Translations under genes and position numbers: made by a program
Assembly: GCA_022606135.1 (NCBI GenBank)
Contig: JABYQN010000010.1
Span: 2,232,001 to 2,296,000 of the forward strand
From: Fomes fomentarius
Lineage: Eukaryota; Basidiomycota; Agaricomycetes; Polyporales; Polyporaceae
Direction of reading: 5' to 3'
Length of the DNA stretch: 64,000 nucleotides
Notes under the pieces: model-generated
What the model was told of the DNA's origin: nothing
Databases searched by the model: none
The model's input: the letters and a program-made list of their open reading frames with translations, nothing else
Shown: piece by piece, positions 45,578 through 57,859 of the stretch
Position numbering within the stretch: position 1 is the first letter of the stretch
How the letters are laid out: each line of letters begins with the position of its first letter

Positions 45578-48349
45578 ATGCCTGGCGGCGGTCCCTCACG
45601 TTTCTCAGCAGCTGGTGGTAGTGCACGTCCTCCTTTCAAACCCGGCGAGTTCTCCATAGACGAGTATAGACCCATCAAGGTCGTCGTTATTGGAGCAGGC
45701 TTCAGCGGCATCGCCGCTGGCATTCGGTGAGCGCGTTCTCGTTTCAGTGACGCCCGGCGATGGTGCAATCCATTGACGATCCCATGACAATTCACAGGTT
45801 CCCGCAAAAGGTCACGAACCTCGAGTTGGTGATTTACGAGAAGAGCGCAGGAGTCGGCGGCACCTGGTTCAACAATAGGTATCCGTGAGTCCTGGCCAAC
45901 GTGTCCCGATAGATGTGTCCCTTGACAGCGCGAATGGCAGCGGACTGGCATGCGACATCCCCGCACACTGTGTATGTGCCTAGTAGTCATGCTCGCGTGC
46001 CACTTTGCTAACTTCGTGGCAGTACCAATTCACTTTCGAGGAGAAGGTGAGTGAACCTCTCCGCCACGCCATATGCACTCTTACATGAGAGAACTCAGCG
46101 CGATTGGTCCGCATTCTACGCCCCTGGTACCGAGATTCGTCAATATCTCGAAGACGTCGTCGCGAAGTATAAACTCATGCAATACATCAAGCTCCGTCAC
46201 GAGCTCACTCACGCCCAATACGACGAGCTGTCGGGAAAGTGGCACCTCCGCATTCGCCGGCCGAACGCTACCGGCGAACTGGAAGAGTTCACTGATACAG
46301 CAGACGTCCTGCTCACTGCTTTCGGCGGTCTGAGTCGATGGCGCATGCCCGATATTGAGGGCATCAACACGTTCAAGGGCGAATTGCACCATAGCGCCGG
46401 CTTCGATCCGGAGGACAAGACTTGGCAGGAGGTTGTCGCTGGATGGACGAGCAAGACCGTCGGCGTGATCGGGGTGGTGAGTACTCCGAAACCCACTTGG
46501 ACGTTCTGTTGCTTACGTCGCTCGTGGTCACAACCCTTTCCCTTGGCCCTCTATCCTTGATTGACGTTGACGTCCCTGCACCGCTTCAGGGCTCGAGCGC
46601 GCTGCAACTGGTCCCCGCTCTTCAGCCGCACGTCTCCAAGCTGTACAACTACGTCCGCGGGAAGACCTGGCTCTCCGTGCCATTTGCGAGCAACACCTTC
46701 GCGGACCTGCTCCACCGGGATGAAGCGAATGCGGAGAACTGTGAGTGCCTCCCTGATCGTGGCATGGCCGATATGGCCTGTCCGTGCGGCGGGCCCAGAT
46801 CCAACTCCGCGCCGTGCTGACGAGCTTGACCGTCTAGTTTCCTTTACGGAGGAAGAGAGGGAACGGTTTAGAACCGACCCAGAGTTCTACCGGAATTTTA
46901 GGTGGACACTCGAAGCCGGTATCAACGTTAGTACAACCCAAGTATCATGTGTTTCACGCCTAGGATCGTGTCTGACTTCGCTATTCACAGAGCCTGCATT
47001 CGTCGACTCTGCGCGGGACACCGATGCAAGAGGCGGGCAGGAAGCTCTTTGCGGAGAATATGCGCAAGAAGCTCGTGAAGAAGCCCTGGATTGCTGAGAA
47101 GTGTGCGCACGCCCCTGGCATCCTTTCATCTAGTATCTTAATAGGAAGCTAACTTGACACGCTGTTCCCTACGGATGGTAGTGATGCCCGACTTCCCGGT
47201 AGCGTGTAGACGGTTGACGCCAGGCCCTGGGTATCTAGAGGCACTGTGCGAAGATAACGTGAGTGTGGTGTGAATGACTTGTCGGACCGGTACTGACCTC
47301 TTCGACGTCCTACGCCAGACTGACTTCGTCAGTACGCCGATCAGGAGGTTCACAGAGAACGGTATAGAGCTTGAGGACGGGGCGCATCATGCGCTCGACA
47401 TCGTTTTCTGCGCCACTGGTACGTCTTATATGAAGAATCGCTGTCTCATACTGATATCAACATGCCTGACATCGCACACCAGGCTACGACACGACGTTCC
47501 AGCTTCCCTTCGAGATTATCGGACGGAACGGGGTCTCACTGAACGATAAGTGGAGTCCATACCCGGTTTCGTACCTCTCGGTCTGCGTCGACGACTTCCC
47601 GAATATGTTCATGTGCCTCGGCCCGAACTCGGGCGTCGGCTCTGGCTCATTGCTGGCGCTCATTGAGTTTGAGGTCTTATACGCGGCGCAAGCCATTGCG
47701 AAGATGCAGCGCGAGAGGCTGAAGAGCATTGAGATCAAGAAAGAAGTGTTGAAAGACTTCGATGAGTATCTTGAGGTGCGTCTTCTCGCACGTCAGGAGA
47801 GGGTAAGTTGGAGCTGAACAATTCTACAGAACTATTTCCCTAAGGTACGATGCAGGAGCATCATCAAGCCCATGTTGCTTACACTCCCCGCAGTCTGTTT
47901 ACAGCGAGAAGTGCCGGTCTTGGTATAAAGCAGGCAAAGAAGACGGTCGAGTAATCGGTTTGTGGCCAGGTACGTCTCAATCACGTCCATTCTGAGTCAT
48001 CGAGCTCTCATTGGCTGCATATCGTCGGAATGGAACACACAGGGTCCACGTTGCACGCTCTGCGCTGTCTCCAGCATCCACGCTGGGAAGACTTCAATAA
48101 CGAGCGGATTGATCCGGTTGAGAACCGCATGTACTGGCTGGGCGACGGGCAGACATGGTACGAGAAGACGTCGACGGGGGATCGTAAGTTCGTCTGGTGT
48201 CAGCCTACTCTTTGGTGCTGATTTTCTGTCTTCAGATGCTTGGTATCTTGCGGAAGACTTCATCGACAGGCCGCCTGGTGAGTTGTTTCATAATGCTCCG
48301 TAAGTGTGAGGCACGACATCTGACTGACTCAGTAGTCCCAACAAATTGA
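45578..48349 (+). CDS. Baeyer-Villiger-type flavin monooxygenase BVMO1
   Basis: Sixteen exons: 45578-45726, 45798-45894, 45941-45971, 46023-46046, 46099-46476, 46590-46740, 46839-46926, 46991-47102, 47182-47258, 47319-47418, 47483-47775, 47830-47844, 47894-47969, 48043-48183, 48236-48277, 48333-48349. Exon 12 has only 15 nt (NYFPK). The FAD site is VVVIGAGFSGIAAGIR with GVGGTWFNNRYPG. The BVMO signature region FKGELHHSAGFDP has Phe where Trp is usual. The NADPH Rossmann motif is VGVIGVGSSALQ. Such enzymes insert oxygen next to a carbonyl or act as N-/S-oxygenases. ATG 45578 (MPGGGPSRF) is chosen because MPGGG is conserved in BVMO2 and BVMO3. It is convergent with BVMO2. Confidence 0.87.
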
Positions 48350-48612
48350 GGCAAGGTTCAGGCCGTTCAGACCTTATGCCTTAGGTTGCATGATGTAGCG
48401 CACGGTACCTCAAACGCACAGAATAGAGAGAACAACTTTGAATTCGTAGAAGATGGAAAGGTACTGTTACGATTTCCAGAAGAGATTTCTCAAGAGTGTG
48501 GGTGCAAGCCTTTATCTCGCCTAGAATTGCTCGACTATGGACTTTTTCAAAGGGGGTTCCCTAGAGTGGCACTTACTCATTGGAGAATAGCATTTCTGGG
48601 TTTGCATGTATC

Positions 48613-51384
48613 TCAGTCCTGAGGAACTATGCGTTGTGAACATTGAGTTTGTATCATCATTTCGCGTGTGAGGTTGAGGGGTGCACTTACTGGGTGGGGG
48701 ATCAATGAACTCCTCGCTAAGATACCATGCCCCTATCGAATGTCGTTATTAGATCGTTTGCAAGGCCACTTCGTCTCAATAGAAACTTACGATCTCCCGT
48801 TAAATTTTTCTCATTAAACGTCTGGCCATCGCCGAGCCAGTGAAGGGGATTCTCCACGTTGTCTGGTTTTTCGTATATGTAGTCTTCCCAACGCGGATGT
48901 TCGAGCGCCTTTAAGGCGTGCAACCCTGAGCCTGTAGACCATGATGTCAACGTCAATACTGCCCACGCAGCAAGATCTCAACACGTACCCGGCCACAGGC
49001 CTACAATCCGCCCTTCAGCCTTCCCACACTTGTACCACGATCGACAATTCTCACTATATACAGTCTCAATTATAGTCGTCAGCATAGCTAAGACCAGTCG
49101 CCGGAATAAGATCTTACCCTAGGGAAGTAGCTCTACAAAATTTTCAGAACAATTACTCATCTGATTACGGAAGTTAAACACGAAGCCTACCTCGATATAG
49201 TCGTCAAATGCACGAACGACTTCAGGCTTCGCTTCGATGCTCTTCAGACGTTCCCTCTGCATCTTGGCGGTAACTTGGACGGCGTACATCACCGTGTACT
49301 CAAGAACCGGGAGAACTAGTCCAGCTCCGAGGATCGAGTTCGGCCCGAGGCACATGAACATGTTGGGGAACTCATCGACGCACATCGATAGGTATGAAGT
49401 GGGATGCGGCTTCCATTTCTCGTTGAGATTGACTCCGTTCCGCCCGATGATGTCGAAAGGTAGTTGCCAGGACGTGTCGTACCCTGCATAGCGTATGCGG
49501 CGGTCAGTATAATGTATAACAGATTTCTCAGGGAATACTAGAGGTAACGCACCAGTTGCACAGAACACGATGTCGAGCTCTTGGTGGTCCCCGTCTTCCG
49601 TCTCTATCCCATTCTCCGTAAACCGCTTTATCGAGGTTGTCACAAAGTCTACCTGAGAATGTACACGGCGTGAGCTGGAGTTGAACTGGGCAGGTATCTT
49701 GAGACACCCTGTCTCACGTTATCAGAGCACAAGGCTTCGAGGTAATTCGGTCCAGGGGTGAGTCTCCGGCACGACACGGAGAACGACGGTACCACTGTAG
49801 TTCATGAGTAGAAGTAGAGCCAAACAACAAAGAATACGAGGGTTGGGCACGCACATCGTTCTGCAATGTCAGGCCTGTTCGCCAGTTTCTCCATCATGCT
49901 CTTCCGGAACTTCTCCTCGAGCTCTTTTGATAGTTTGCTACCTTTTTGTGTGTAGGAGTGTTGAGACTAGTCACATGCACGTGAGTACAACAAGTCGCAT
50001 TGATATCTGGCGGCATACGCCATTACATTCATGTCCACTTCCAAGGTGCGCCTGAAGTTCCAGAAATATTTGTCGTCAGTGGTGAAGCGTTGGACCTCCT
50101 CCGGGGTAAACACGACTGCGGTATCACTTAGTAGTGTATCGTGCATCATAACTAACACGTCACGGTCGACTCACGATTGTCTTCAGGAGCGACGCTGTCC
50201 CTGCCAACGAGGTCGGAGACCATCTCGCGGGCAAACGGCAGCGCTAGCCACGTCTGCCCCCGAACATAGTTGGCGACCTTCGCGACCCTGGGTTGAAGTG
50301 CCGCGACCGTCTGTATAGCCGATGATCCCTGAAACATTCCAGTGACCGCTGAACACAAATCCACACGAGAACATTGCGCGCGCAACTCACGACTCCGATA
50401 ACCCCAACGCGCTTGTCCTTCCACTTCTCCGCTGCCTCCACCCACGTCTTCTCCTCAGGGTTCCATCCAGCGGTATGATGAAGCTCCCCCTTGAAAGTCT
50501 CCGCACCTTCGAAGTCAGGCATCTTCCACCTGCTAATTGCTCCAAATGCCGTCACCAGCATGTCAGCCACGTCTTCGAACTCCTCAAGCTCATCACTGTT
50601 TTCTCTTGGGCGACGGATGCGAATATGCCATTTACCCGTCGGCTCGTCGTACCGCGCGTGAACGACTTCGTGTCTGAGCTTGATATACTTCCTCACTTTG
50701 TACTTGTCTACGACATCTTCGAGGTGTGCCTGAATCTCGTGTCCAGGAGCGTAGAAGGCTGACCAATCGCGCTGTGAAAATGGTTGTACGACCATCAGCA
50801 CGGCCACTGTGTGCATGGTGAGTATAGTCGGGTAGGATAAATAAGTACCTTGTCTTCGAACGTGTACTGGTACTGCAAGCGCGGTCAGTAAGGCGAGCAG
50901 GCCGTAAATCGTCGCGGTACTACAAGCTTACGCAATGTGCAGGAACATCGCACGCAATTCCACTGAAGCGGTTTCAGTTCGCTTCCGCACCTACACTCGT
51001 GGACGTAAATAGCGACTGGACTTACGGGTACCTGTTATTGAACCAAGTCCCACCTACGCCGGCGCTCTTCTCGTATATCACCAAGTCTACATTCGGGATC
51101 TTCTGTGGGAACCTGAGTGGGACGAGTGGTCACATGAATGAGCAATTCGGACCGCATCCGAGGGCTCATCTTGGAATACCGTAGACGTACCTTATACCAG
51201 CGAGTATCCCACTGAACCCTGCACCGATTACGACGACCTTGATAGGCTTATACTCGTCGATGGCGAAGTCACCTAGCGTAAACACCTGGGGCCCCATCGA
51301 GTGGGGTTCAGGAGCGATCCCATCGCTCTCCCCATTGATAGGCTTAGGAGCCTTTGGGACTCGGGAGAAACCTCCACCAGGCAT
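48613..51384 (-). CDS. Baeyer-Villiger-type flavin monooxygenase BVMO2
   Basis: The exon pattern is as in BVMO1, read from ATG 51384 (MPGGGFSRVPKAPKPINGES; exon 1 51384-51191). FAD motif: VVVIGAGFSGILAGIR and GVGGTWFNNRYP. BVMO signature: FKGELHHTAGWNP, here with the usual Trp. NADPH motif: VGVIGVGSSAIQ. The 15-nt microexon (SYFPR) is conserved at about 49120-49134. I place the last exon at 48626-48613 (ending PPPIPQD) after a 64-nt intron; it mirrors the 17-nt last exon of BVMO1 but is the least certain part. The 5' splice GTGCGT after IAERC-like sequence is also shared. It ends tail-to-tail with BVMO1, 263 bp apart. Confidence 0.84.
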
Positions 51385-51441
51385 AAGAAGTGTGCGTAGA
51401 GGTGATATGAGGCTGGACTGCGAGTACTCTTCCCGCTCCAG

Positions 51442-51449
51442 TATATATA
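51442..51449 (-). promoter_or_regulatory. TATA box of BVMO2
   Basis: TATATATA lies 65 nt upstream of ATG 51384 on the minus strand, close to the spacing in BVMO1 and BVMO3. Confidence 0.65.
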
Positions 51450-51549
51450 CTGCATAGCGTGGATACAAGTATGCGCCCTGGCTCGTGATATGATAGCCAT
51501 GACCCGAGAACGAGGATGGAGCCATGCCTAACTCGTGCCGGTTGACCAA

Positions 51550-52258
51550 GTAAGTGATCGGGACTCCTGAGCGGGATTCTTACTACTATTGATAACGACC
51601 CACTTTGGGAGCCTGAGATGCTCGGTGGGATCACAAGTTGACTCACTCCCACAGGAAGGAGTGGGAAGACCTACTTAATAGTGGTGATTAGTCATGGTGC
51701 ACTAGACGCGGTTCTTGGTGACTCATCTGAATGGATAGTCGTGCAGACTTCTCTGTCTCAATTGTGGATGATGAAGAGGCGTTTTTAATATGGGAGATTG
51801 GGGGCAACTCGGTGGACAGGTCGGGAACGACAGATAGACATAGACTTCAAGCTGTAGGATGGGCACGATGCTGCCAGTGCGCACACCATGTCCAACTCTA
51901 CCTGGCGTATGACAGCACTGACGTGGACTGCATCACACGACGAGCCACAAGCCCAGATAATGGGTCAACGATGATGACCATGGTAATGCCAAGGAGTGTT
52001 CGAAGCCGACGCGGGCGACTGAGGCATGCGAGCTACCTAGTGCGGTCGTTCCAATTGCAATTGGGGATGCGAAGGTCGTGTGAGATACACGTATTCCCGA
52101 AAATCACTTTCAACCTGACCGGTCGAGATTTCCATACAGAACTGAGTCAACTGAGTGATCCACGATCGAATCCGAACTTCTATTTTTCGGCCGTAAAGAG
52201 GAACATATATAAACCACAATACTCACATTGAACAAGGCCGCATGATACCCAATATCAG
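51550..52258. other. gene-free spacer between BVMO2 and OMT3
   Basis: A 166-codon plus-strand frame (51731-52231) has no recognisable motif and no neighbour support, so I do not call it. Nothing else is seen. Confidence 0.35.
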
Positions 52259-52282
52259 ACTCGGAATCGCAAGGCAAATGCA

Positions 52283-52314
52283 GAGAACGAGAACGAGAAC
52301 GAGAACGAGAACGA
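52283..52314 (+). repeat. hexanucleotide microsatellite (GAGAAC)n
   Basis: Five tandem GAGAAC units plus GA, about 45 bp beyond the OMT3 stop codon. It probably lies in or near the OMT3 3' untranslated region. Confidence 0.85.
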
Positions 52315-52358
52315 AGCTGAGAAAGCGGTGCGTGTCGATGATCCTCAACGTTGGCACA

Positions 52359-54579
52359 TTACACAGGCACGGCCGTAGTATAGGCCCACAGAGAGCCGAC
52401 TCCACGCTTCACGCGCGTGATCTTCCATCCCGCGGCAGTGGTGAGCGCGTCGTACTCACGGTAAGTACGCTCCTTCGCGTTGTACCGCGCCAGCATCTAT
52501 GGTGACAGAACGGGTGTGAGCATTGCGGGGTGGACCACGTTAGGTTTCAGACTTGCCTGAATATCCAAAATATATCCATTGGAGCTCGCGCGGCCCAAGT
52601 TCGGCAGGAGGGGTGAGCCTTCGGGAACCAAAGAGCGGACAGCACCAAATGCCTCTGAGCCCGCCTTACCGCTCTCTTCGTCGACGCATGCGTATGCGAG
52701 CATGTTGTCGACCCAGAGGAGCTTCGTGTTCGGGCCTGCGGACGAGCGGAGAAGCTTCAGGAGCCTAGGGAACGGTACGATGTGAGCAATGCTGTGTCGA
52801 GTCCGGGCCGCCTCCGGTAGGAGAATGGGTAGTAGTTGAAGAATGCGAAGTAATGCTGACATAGAGATGACAACGGGGACCGCGGAAGAAAAGAGAAGAG
52901 GGGACAAGGGAGACGACATGGTACACGTACTCGATGACCTTCTCGTCTCCCCAATTGTGCGCGACGGCGCGGAGGAGATACACGTCAGGGTGGGCAACAG
53001 TGCCGACGCCAGGTACATCAAACGAACGCTGAGGCTCGAAGAAGTCTTGAGCGTGGAAGGAGACGCGGCCAGAGTCGAAGATGTCTGCGTGCGCGGAGCC
53101 CCAGGCCTAGCAAGCACAACAATGTGCAGTCAAGGGATGAGCAGGAAGCGAAATCACAGTGAGTTCATCGTAAGAGTGAGTCTTGAGGATGAGACTTACC
53201 GAGCGCGCGATGGCGACTACATGTGCGCGATCCTCAACGACGAAGCGCAGATGAGGGTGCGCCTGCGCGATCGGAAGCGAGACGGAGCCGATGCCGCCTC
53301 CGATGTCGACGACGACGGCGTCGCGCGGGAGGTCTTCCCACGGGAAGCCTGTGTATCGCACGGTCAGTAATAGCCTCTCATCGGGAACCTGAAGGAAGGG
53401 CTAGGGTGGAATAGTAAAGAGGGGGATGCGGCAGGAGAGCGGCGATACGGAAGAGGGAGATAGGGACATGGGGAAGGAGGGAGGTACGTACAGGTAATGA
53501 TGTTCTCCGTGATCTCAAACTGCTGCGAGCCGTGCATGGCATGTCCGAAACGCACGACGCGATGCTCGTTGCCAGGCTGCTCGATCCACTCGTAGTATTT
53601 GAGCGGGGTCTTGAACGTCTGATTGAAAGACGTTGGGTGCTTCTTGCCCTGGTCGTTCAGCAGCCAATCTGTCAGATTTGTCATCAACTTGAAGACTTCG
53701 TCGCCGCTGTTGGGAATGAGGGAAAGTAGGATTAAGTAATATGAGTCGAAGAACAAGTAAATGCGCGAGAAAGGACGTACCCAACAGCGCAGTAGGCCGC
53801 AACGCCGTCGCTTCCGTCGTACTTCGATCCGGGACTGCAGTAGACGAGATGTAAACCAACGCAAACAGGCGAGGAGGAATAGACAAATACGCACGCTTTC
53901 TTGAGTTGCTCCGCGGACTTGCCTGAGTCGATATACGAAGATAACCGGTTGTTCGTATACACGTCAGGGGTCACTTCGCGGATCCAGTGGAATGTCGCCA
54001 GGAGACGAAGGACGTGGCCTGATAATAGAGGTAGTAACTTGATCAGGGTGTTATGCACCCAGGGATCGACAATACTCACTAAACTTGGAGGGGTCGAGAT
54101 CGACGCGCTCCTGGTTGGTATGAATCTCCGCGACCTTGCGTGTGATATCGTTGACGTGCAACCCCTTAGGCCCGGCTTCACGCAGGATCTCGACAATGTG
54201 GCTTGCTTCGAGGAATTGAAGGCACGCAACGAAGTTCGTCTGGACTGGTTGCTTCAGATTTCCACCCTCTAAACCCCTCGACGAAAGCACATACCGCATT
54301 GATGCTCTCAATGAGGGTGAACCATGGCTTGTTGACCGTCGCTGACAATTGTCCGGCGGCAGAGACAACGCGGTTTGACGCAGCGAAGACGGTGGGATCG
54401 ATGCGGAGCGCTTCGGCCTTGTCTATCTCTGGGGAGTGATCGAGACTGCTGTAGTAGGGGAGGTCGAGAGAGGGATATTCTAGAGGAGTGCCGTCAGAAT
54501 TAGCCTTGTACACCCTCTCGATCTCGTCGAGGGCTTCGCCGATTACGGTGTGCAGGGCACGGAGCTTCGCGAATGTCAT
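52359..54579 (-). CDS. O-methyltransferase OMT3
   Basis: ATG 54579 (MTFAKLRALHTVIGEALDEI; exon 1 54579-54295, exon 2 54239-54080) to TAA 52359 (ending GSLWAYTTAVPV). The nine-exon layout matches OMT2. Landmarks: FLEASHIVEILREAGPKGL, FGHAMHGSQQFEI, SAM motif VVVDIGGGIGSVS, catalytic-histidine region RAVAHNWGDEKVIEYV, LPNLGRASSNGYILDI. It is closest to OMT4, the adjacent gene in the same orientation, and both differ from OMT1/OMT2 in using DWLLNDQGKK. OMT3 and OMT4 look like a recent tandem duplication. It is intact as far as I can read. The substrate is unknown, probably a phenolic or carboxylic hydroxyl of a secondary metabolite. Confidence 0.87.
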
Positions 54580-54634
54580 CGGTGTCGGTTATGATGTGTA
54601 GATGTAGACGGACAGTAGATTGTGTAGAAAGATG

Positions 54635-54642
54635 CTATATAG
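54635..54642 (-). promoter_or_regulatory. TATA box of OMT3
   Basis: CTATATAG lies 63 nt upstream of ATG 54579. Confidence 0.6.
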
Positions 54643-55447
54643 CCATGCGGGAGTTGTACTCGATAACACTGCCAATGGATGAGAATGGAACAATGTACGG
54701 GGTGGAACGTACCGTAGGGCAGGACTATAGCTCGCATACTTGTGGTAGGATAGCATCTCATGCCCGGCCAGAAGGCTGGAACAGAGCATTGGTATAGGCT
54801 TCATGAGCGTGCGGATGGACTCACGCACGGATGCTGTAGGTGGGACATGGTCGTCAATCCCTCGTCAATCGTGAGAGGATGTCGTACGTGGTGCAATACG
54901 CAATGTGTTGAACTGTTTATGCGCATGGAGGTGACGATTGCCACTGCTCATTCCTGCGCATGTCATGGAAAGAGTCAACGGCATATTGGATACGAGATCC
55001 CACGGCCGTAGTACTGTGCGATAAGATGACTCCCTGTTCAGTTACACCCGGAACCCGCACAGTGAGTACATGAACTCCGGGAAACGGTACTCACAGAAGG
55101 AAAAATAGGTAGACGGGCTGCCTGAACCCAAATCTTTGGCGTGGAGGACGAAGAGGGGCTAACACTCCGAATTAGGGTTCGAGTGTCGGGGTGTTCGGCC
55201 CAGATAAACGCTGTCTTGGCTTGAGCTCATCCTCATCTGGAACCTGTCATCATTCAAGTTGTGCAGAGCGACTTCTACTATGCACCCTATAGGGCAGAAG
55301 AAGATTTGGGACACCCTTCCCATCTACGCAGACACATAGACTATTGCTACCGCCCATTCAAGACCAATATCGGAGCCGAGAAATCGTGTGGAGCGCTGCA
55401 GCATGCAGACGAGGCATCTCAGCTGCAAGAACCACGCCGTGACGGAA
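54643..55447. other. gene-free spacer between OMT3 and OMT4
   Basis: No recognisable gene. It holds the OMT3 5' flank and the OMT4 3' end. Confidence 0.4.
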
Positions 55448-57793
55448 CTAGATAGGGACTGCAGTCGTGTACGCAAACAGCGAGCCCACCGCGCGCTTGA
55501 CGATGGTGATCTTCCACCCAGCCGCAGTCGTGAGAGCATCATACTCGCGGTACGTCCGCTCCTTTGCGTCGAACCGGCCCAGCATCTACGAGTCCATGTC
55601 AGCCGCTCAAACGGGTATGTTTCGTCTCGCTGTGATTGACACACCTGAATGTCAAGGATGTACGCGTTCGCGCTTCCGCGGCCCAGGTTCGGAAGGAGCG
55701 GCGAGTCGTCAGGGACGAGAGAGCGGACGGCACCCAACGCGCCCGACTTGCCACTCTCGTTATCGACACAAGCGTATGGGAGCATCGCGTCCACCCAAAG
55801 AAGCTTTGTATTCGGGCCTGAGGCCGCGCGGAGGAACTTCAGCAACCTGTAGATTGCGAGAAGTCAGATACCATAGGCAAAAGTGGGGGCGTGTGAATGG
55901 AGATTACGCACTGGAGGACTTTCTCGTCGACCCAGTTGTGCGCGACAGTACGGATGAGATACACGTCGGGGTGCACGACTGTACCCACACCTGGGACCTC
56001 GAACGGACGTTGGGGTGCGAAGAAGTCTTGTGCGTGGTAGGAGACGCGTTCCGCGTCGAAGATGTCCGCGTACGCGGTTCCCCATGCCTGTTATGGTAGA
56101 CGCGATAGTGCGCGCGCGAGGTAGTCGGTGGAGATTAGGGTGCGCAGACAGTACGGCGTGTACGGCATAATCGTGATGACGAGGAACGTGCCCCATAAGG
56201 ATGTTTCGCATGCACAGGCGCATACGTAAAGTGCGAGGAGGAGCAGACACAGAATGTCGAGAGTGAGACAGCCATGCATATCGATGTAGAGAGAAAACAC
56301 GCACAGAGCGGCCGATAGCGCACACAGGCGCACGGTCTTCGATGATGAACCGGAGGTGCGGGTGCGCCTCCGCGACGATGAGTGAAATAGTGCCGATCCC
56401 GCCTCCTACATCGACCACGACCGAGTCTGGGGGGAGCTCTTCCCACGCGAAGCCTAGAGAAGTTGCGCGGTCAGCACGGGCAGTGCATGGTTCTCACAAC
56501 TCTGCGAGTCTGAAAACGTGGGAATAGGAGAGTAGTTGTTGAAGGCCGGAAAGCGTCTGCGCGGATTGCGCAAGTGCTTCGATAAAAGACAAGCTGGGGG
56601 AATGCGGATCGCGAGAACCGCCAGTAGATGAAAGATGCGCGATCGGTATGGGAAGGGGTATGGACATGGTGGAAGTCGGGTTTTGAGATGCAGGAGAGTT
56701 GACGTACCGGTGATGATGTTCTCCGCTATTTCAAACTGGTGAGTACCATGCATGGCGTGCCCGAATCGCACGAGCCTGTGTTCGTTGCCTGGCTCCTCGA
56801 GCCACGTATAGTACTCTAGATCAGTCTTGAACGTCTTGTTGAACGGCGAGGCGGTCTTCTTCCCTTGGTCGTTGAGCAGCCAGTCCGCGAGGTTGGTCAT
56901 GATCCTGAATGCTTCGTCGCCGCTGTGTTGAGAATACGAAGTCAGCATGGACGCATGATGGGGCTCAGATGAGTTAGACTCACGCGGTCGCGGTGTATGC
57001 AGCGACACCATCGGTCGCGTCGTACTTCGAGCCAGGACTGCGGCATACGTTAGCGTATGACATTGAGGAGAGTAGACCTGGATAGAGTGACGCACGCGTT
57101 CTTGAGCTGCTCGAATGACTTTCCAGAGTCAATGTACGACGACAGTCTGTTGTTGGTAAACACGTCTGGAGTCACTTCGTGCAGCCAGTGGAACGTCGCC
57201 AGCAGCCTCAGGACGTGGCCTAGGGGCAAATCAGCTCCACTATCGCGTCCTCAACCCTAGACAGTGACGAGTACGCACTGATCTTCGACGGGTCGAGCTC
57301 GATGGGCTCCGCGTCGTTCTTCCGATTACGGAGCTCGCTGGCCTTACGCGCAATTTCCTTGACGTGTAGTCCACTGGGTCCAGCTTCGCGCAAGATCTCC
57401 ACGATGTTGCTCGCCTCGAGGAACTGTAGACAGGCGACGAAGTTCGTCTTCACGGTCATCAGCCTCCGATCCTCAGCAACACTTGAGCCACAGAGTTCCG
57501 AGACATACCGCATTGATTCCCTCGATGAGCGAGAACCACGGCTTGTTGATCGTCGCAGAGAGCTGGCCTGCTGCAGATACGATGCGATTGGAGGCAGCAA
57601 AGACAGTCTCCTCGATGCGCAGAGCCTCGGCCTTGTCCGCCTCAGGAGAGTGCTTGAGGCTGGTGTAGTATGGAACATCAAGAGAGGGATAGTCGAGCGG
57701 GATACCGTCCGAGTTGGCCTTGTAAACGTTCTCGATCTCGTCGAGGGCTTCGCCAATGACGGCGTGGAGGGCGCGGAGCTTCGCGAAGGTCAT
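55448..57793 (-). CDS. O-methyltransferase OMT4
   Basis: ATG 57793 (MTFAKLRALHAVIGEALDEI) to TAG 55448 (ending VGSLFAYTTAVPI). Landmarks in order: FLEASNIVEILREAGPSGL, DWLLNDQGKKTASPFNKTF, FGHAMHGTHQFEI, SAM motif VVVDVGGGIGTISL, a catalytic-histidine exon with VAHNWVDEKVL, LPNLGRGSANAYILDIQ, LGRFDAKERTYREYDAL. The intron between the SAM exon and the next exon is long for this family (about 230 nt, 56095-56330), and the intron before the SAM exon (about 56455-56705) is also long. Both are much shorter in OMT3. The frame is intact where traced. Confidence 0.86.
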
Positions 57794-57847
57794 CGTGGCG
57801 GGTGCTGTCTACGAGCGAAGTCTGCGTATGGATGCTGGGAGTGGAGT

Positions 57848-57853
57848 GTATAA
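57848..57853 (-). promoter_or_regulatory. TATA-like element of OMT4
   Basis: Minus strand TTATAC, with the TATA core starting 59 nt upstream of ATG 57793. It is weaker than the other cluster TATA boxes but at the same distance. Confidence 0.45.
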
Positions 57854-57859
57854 GAAGGT

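Noticed and set aside
51731..52231. 166-codon plus-strand frame between BVMO2 and OMT3
   Set aside because: No motif, no homologous counterpart elsewhere in the window, and no gene-like context.
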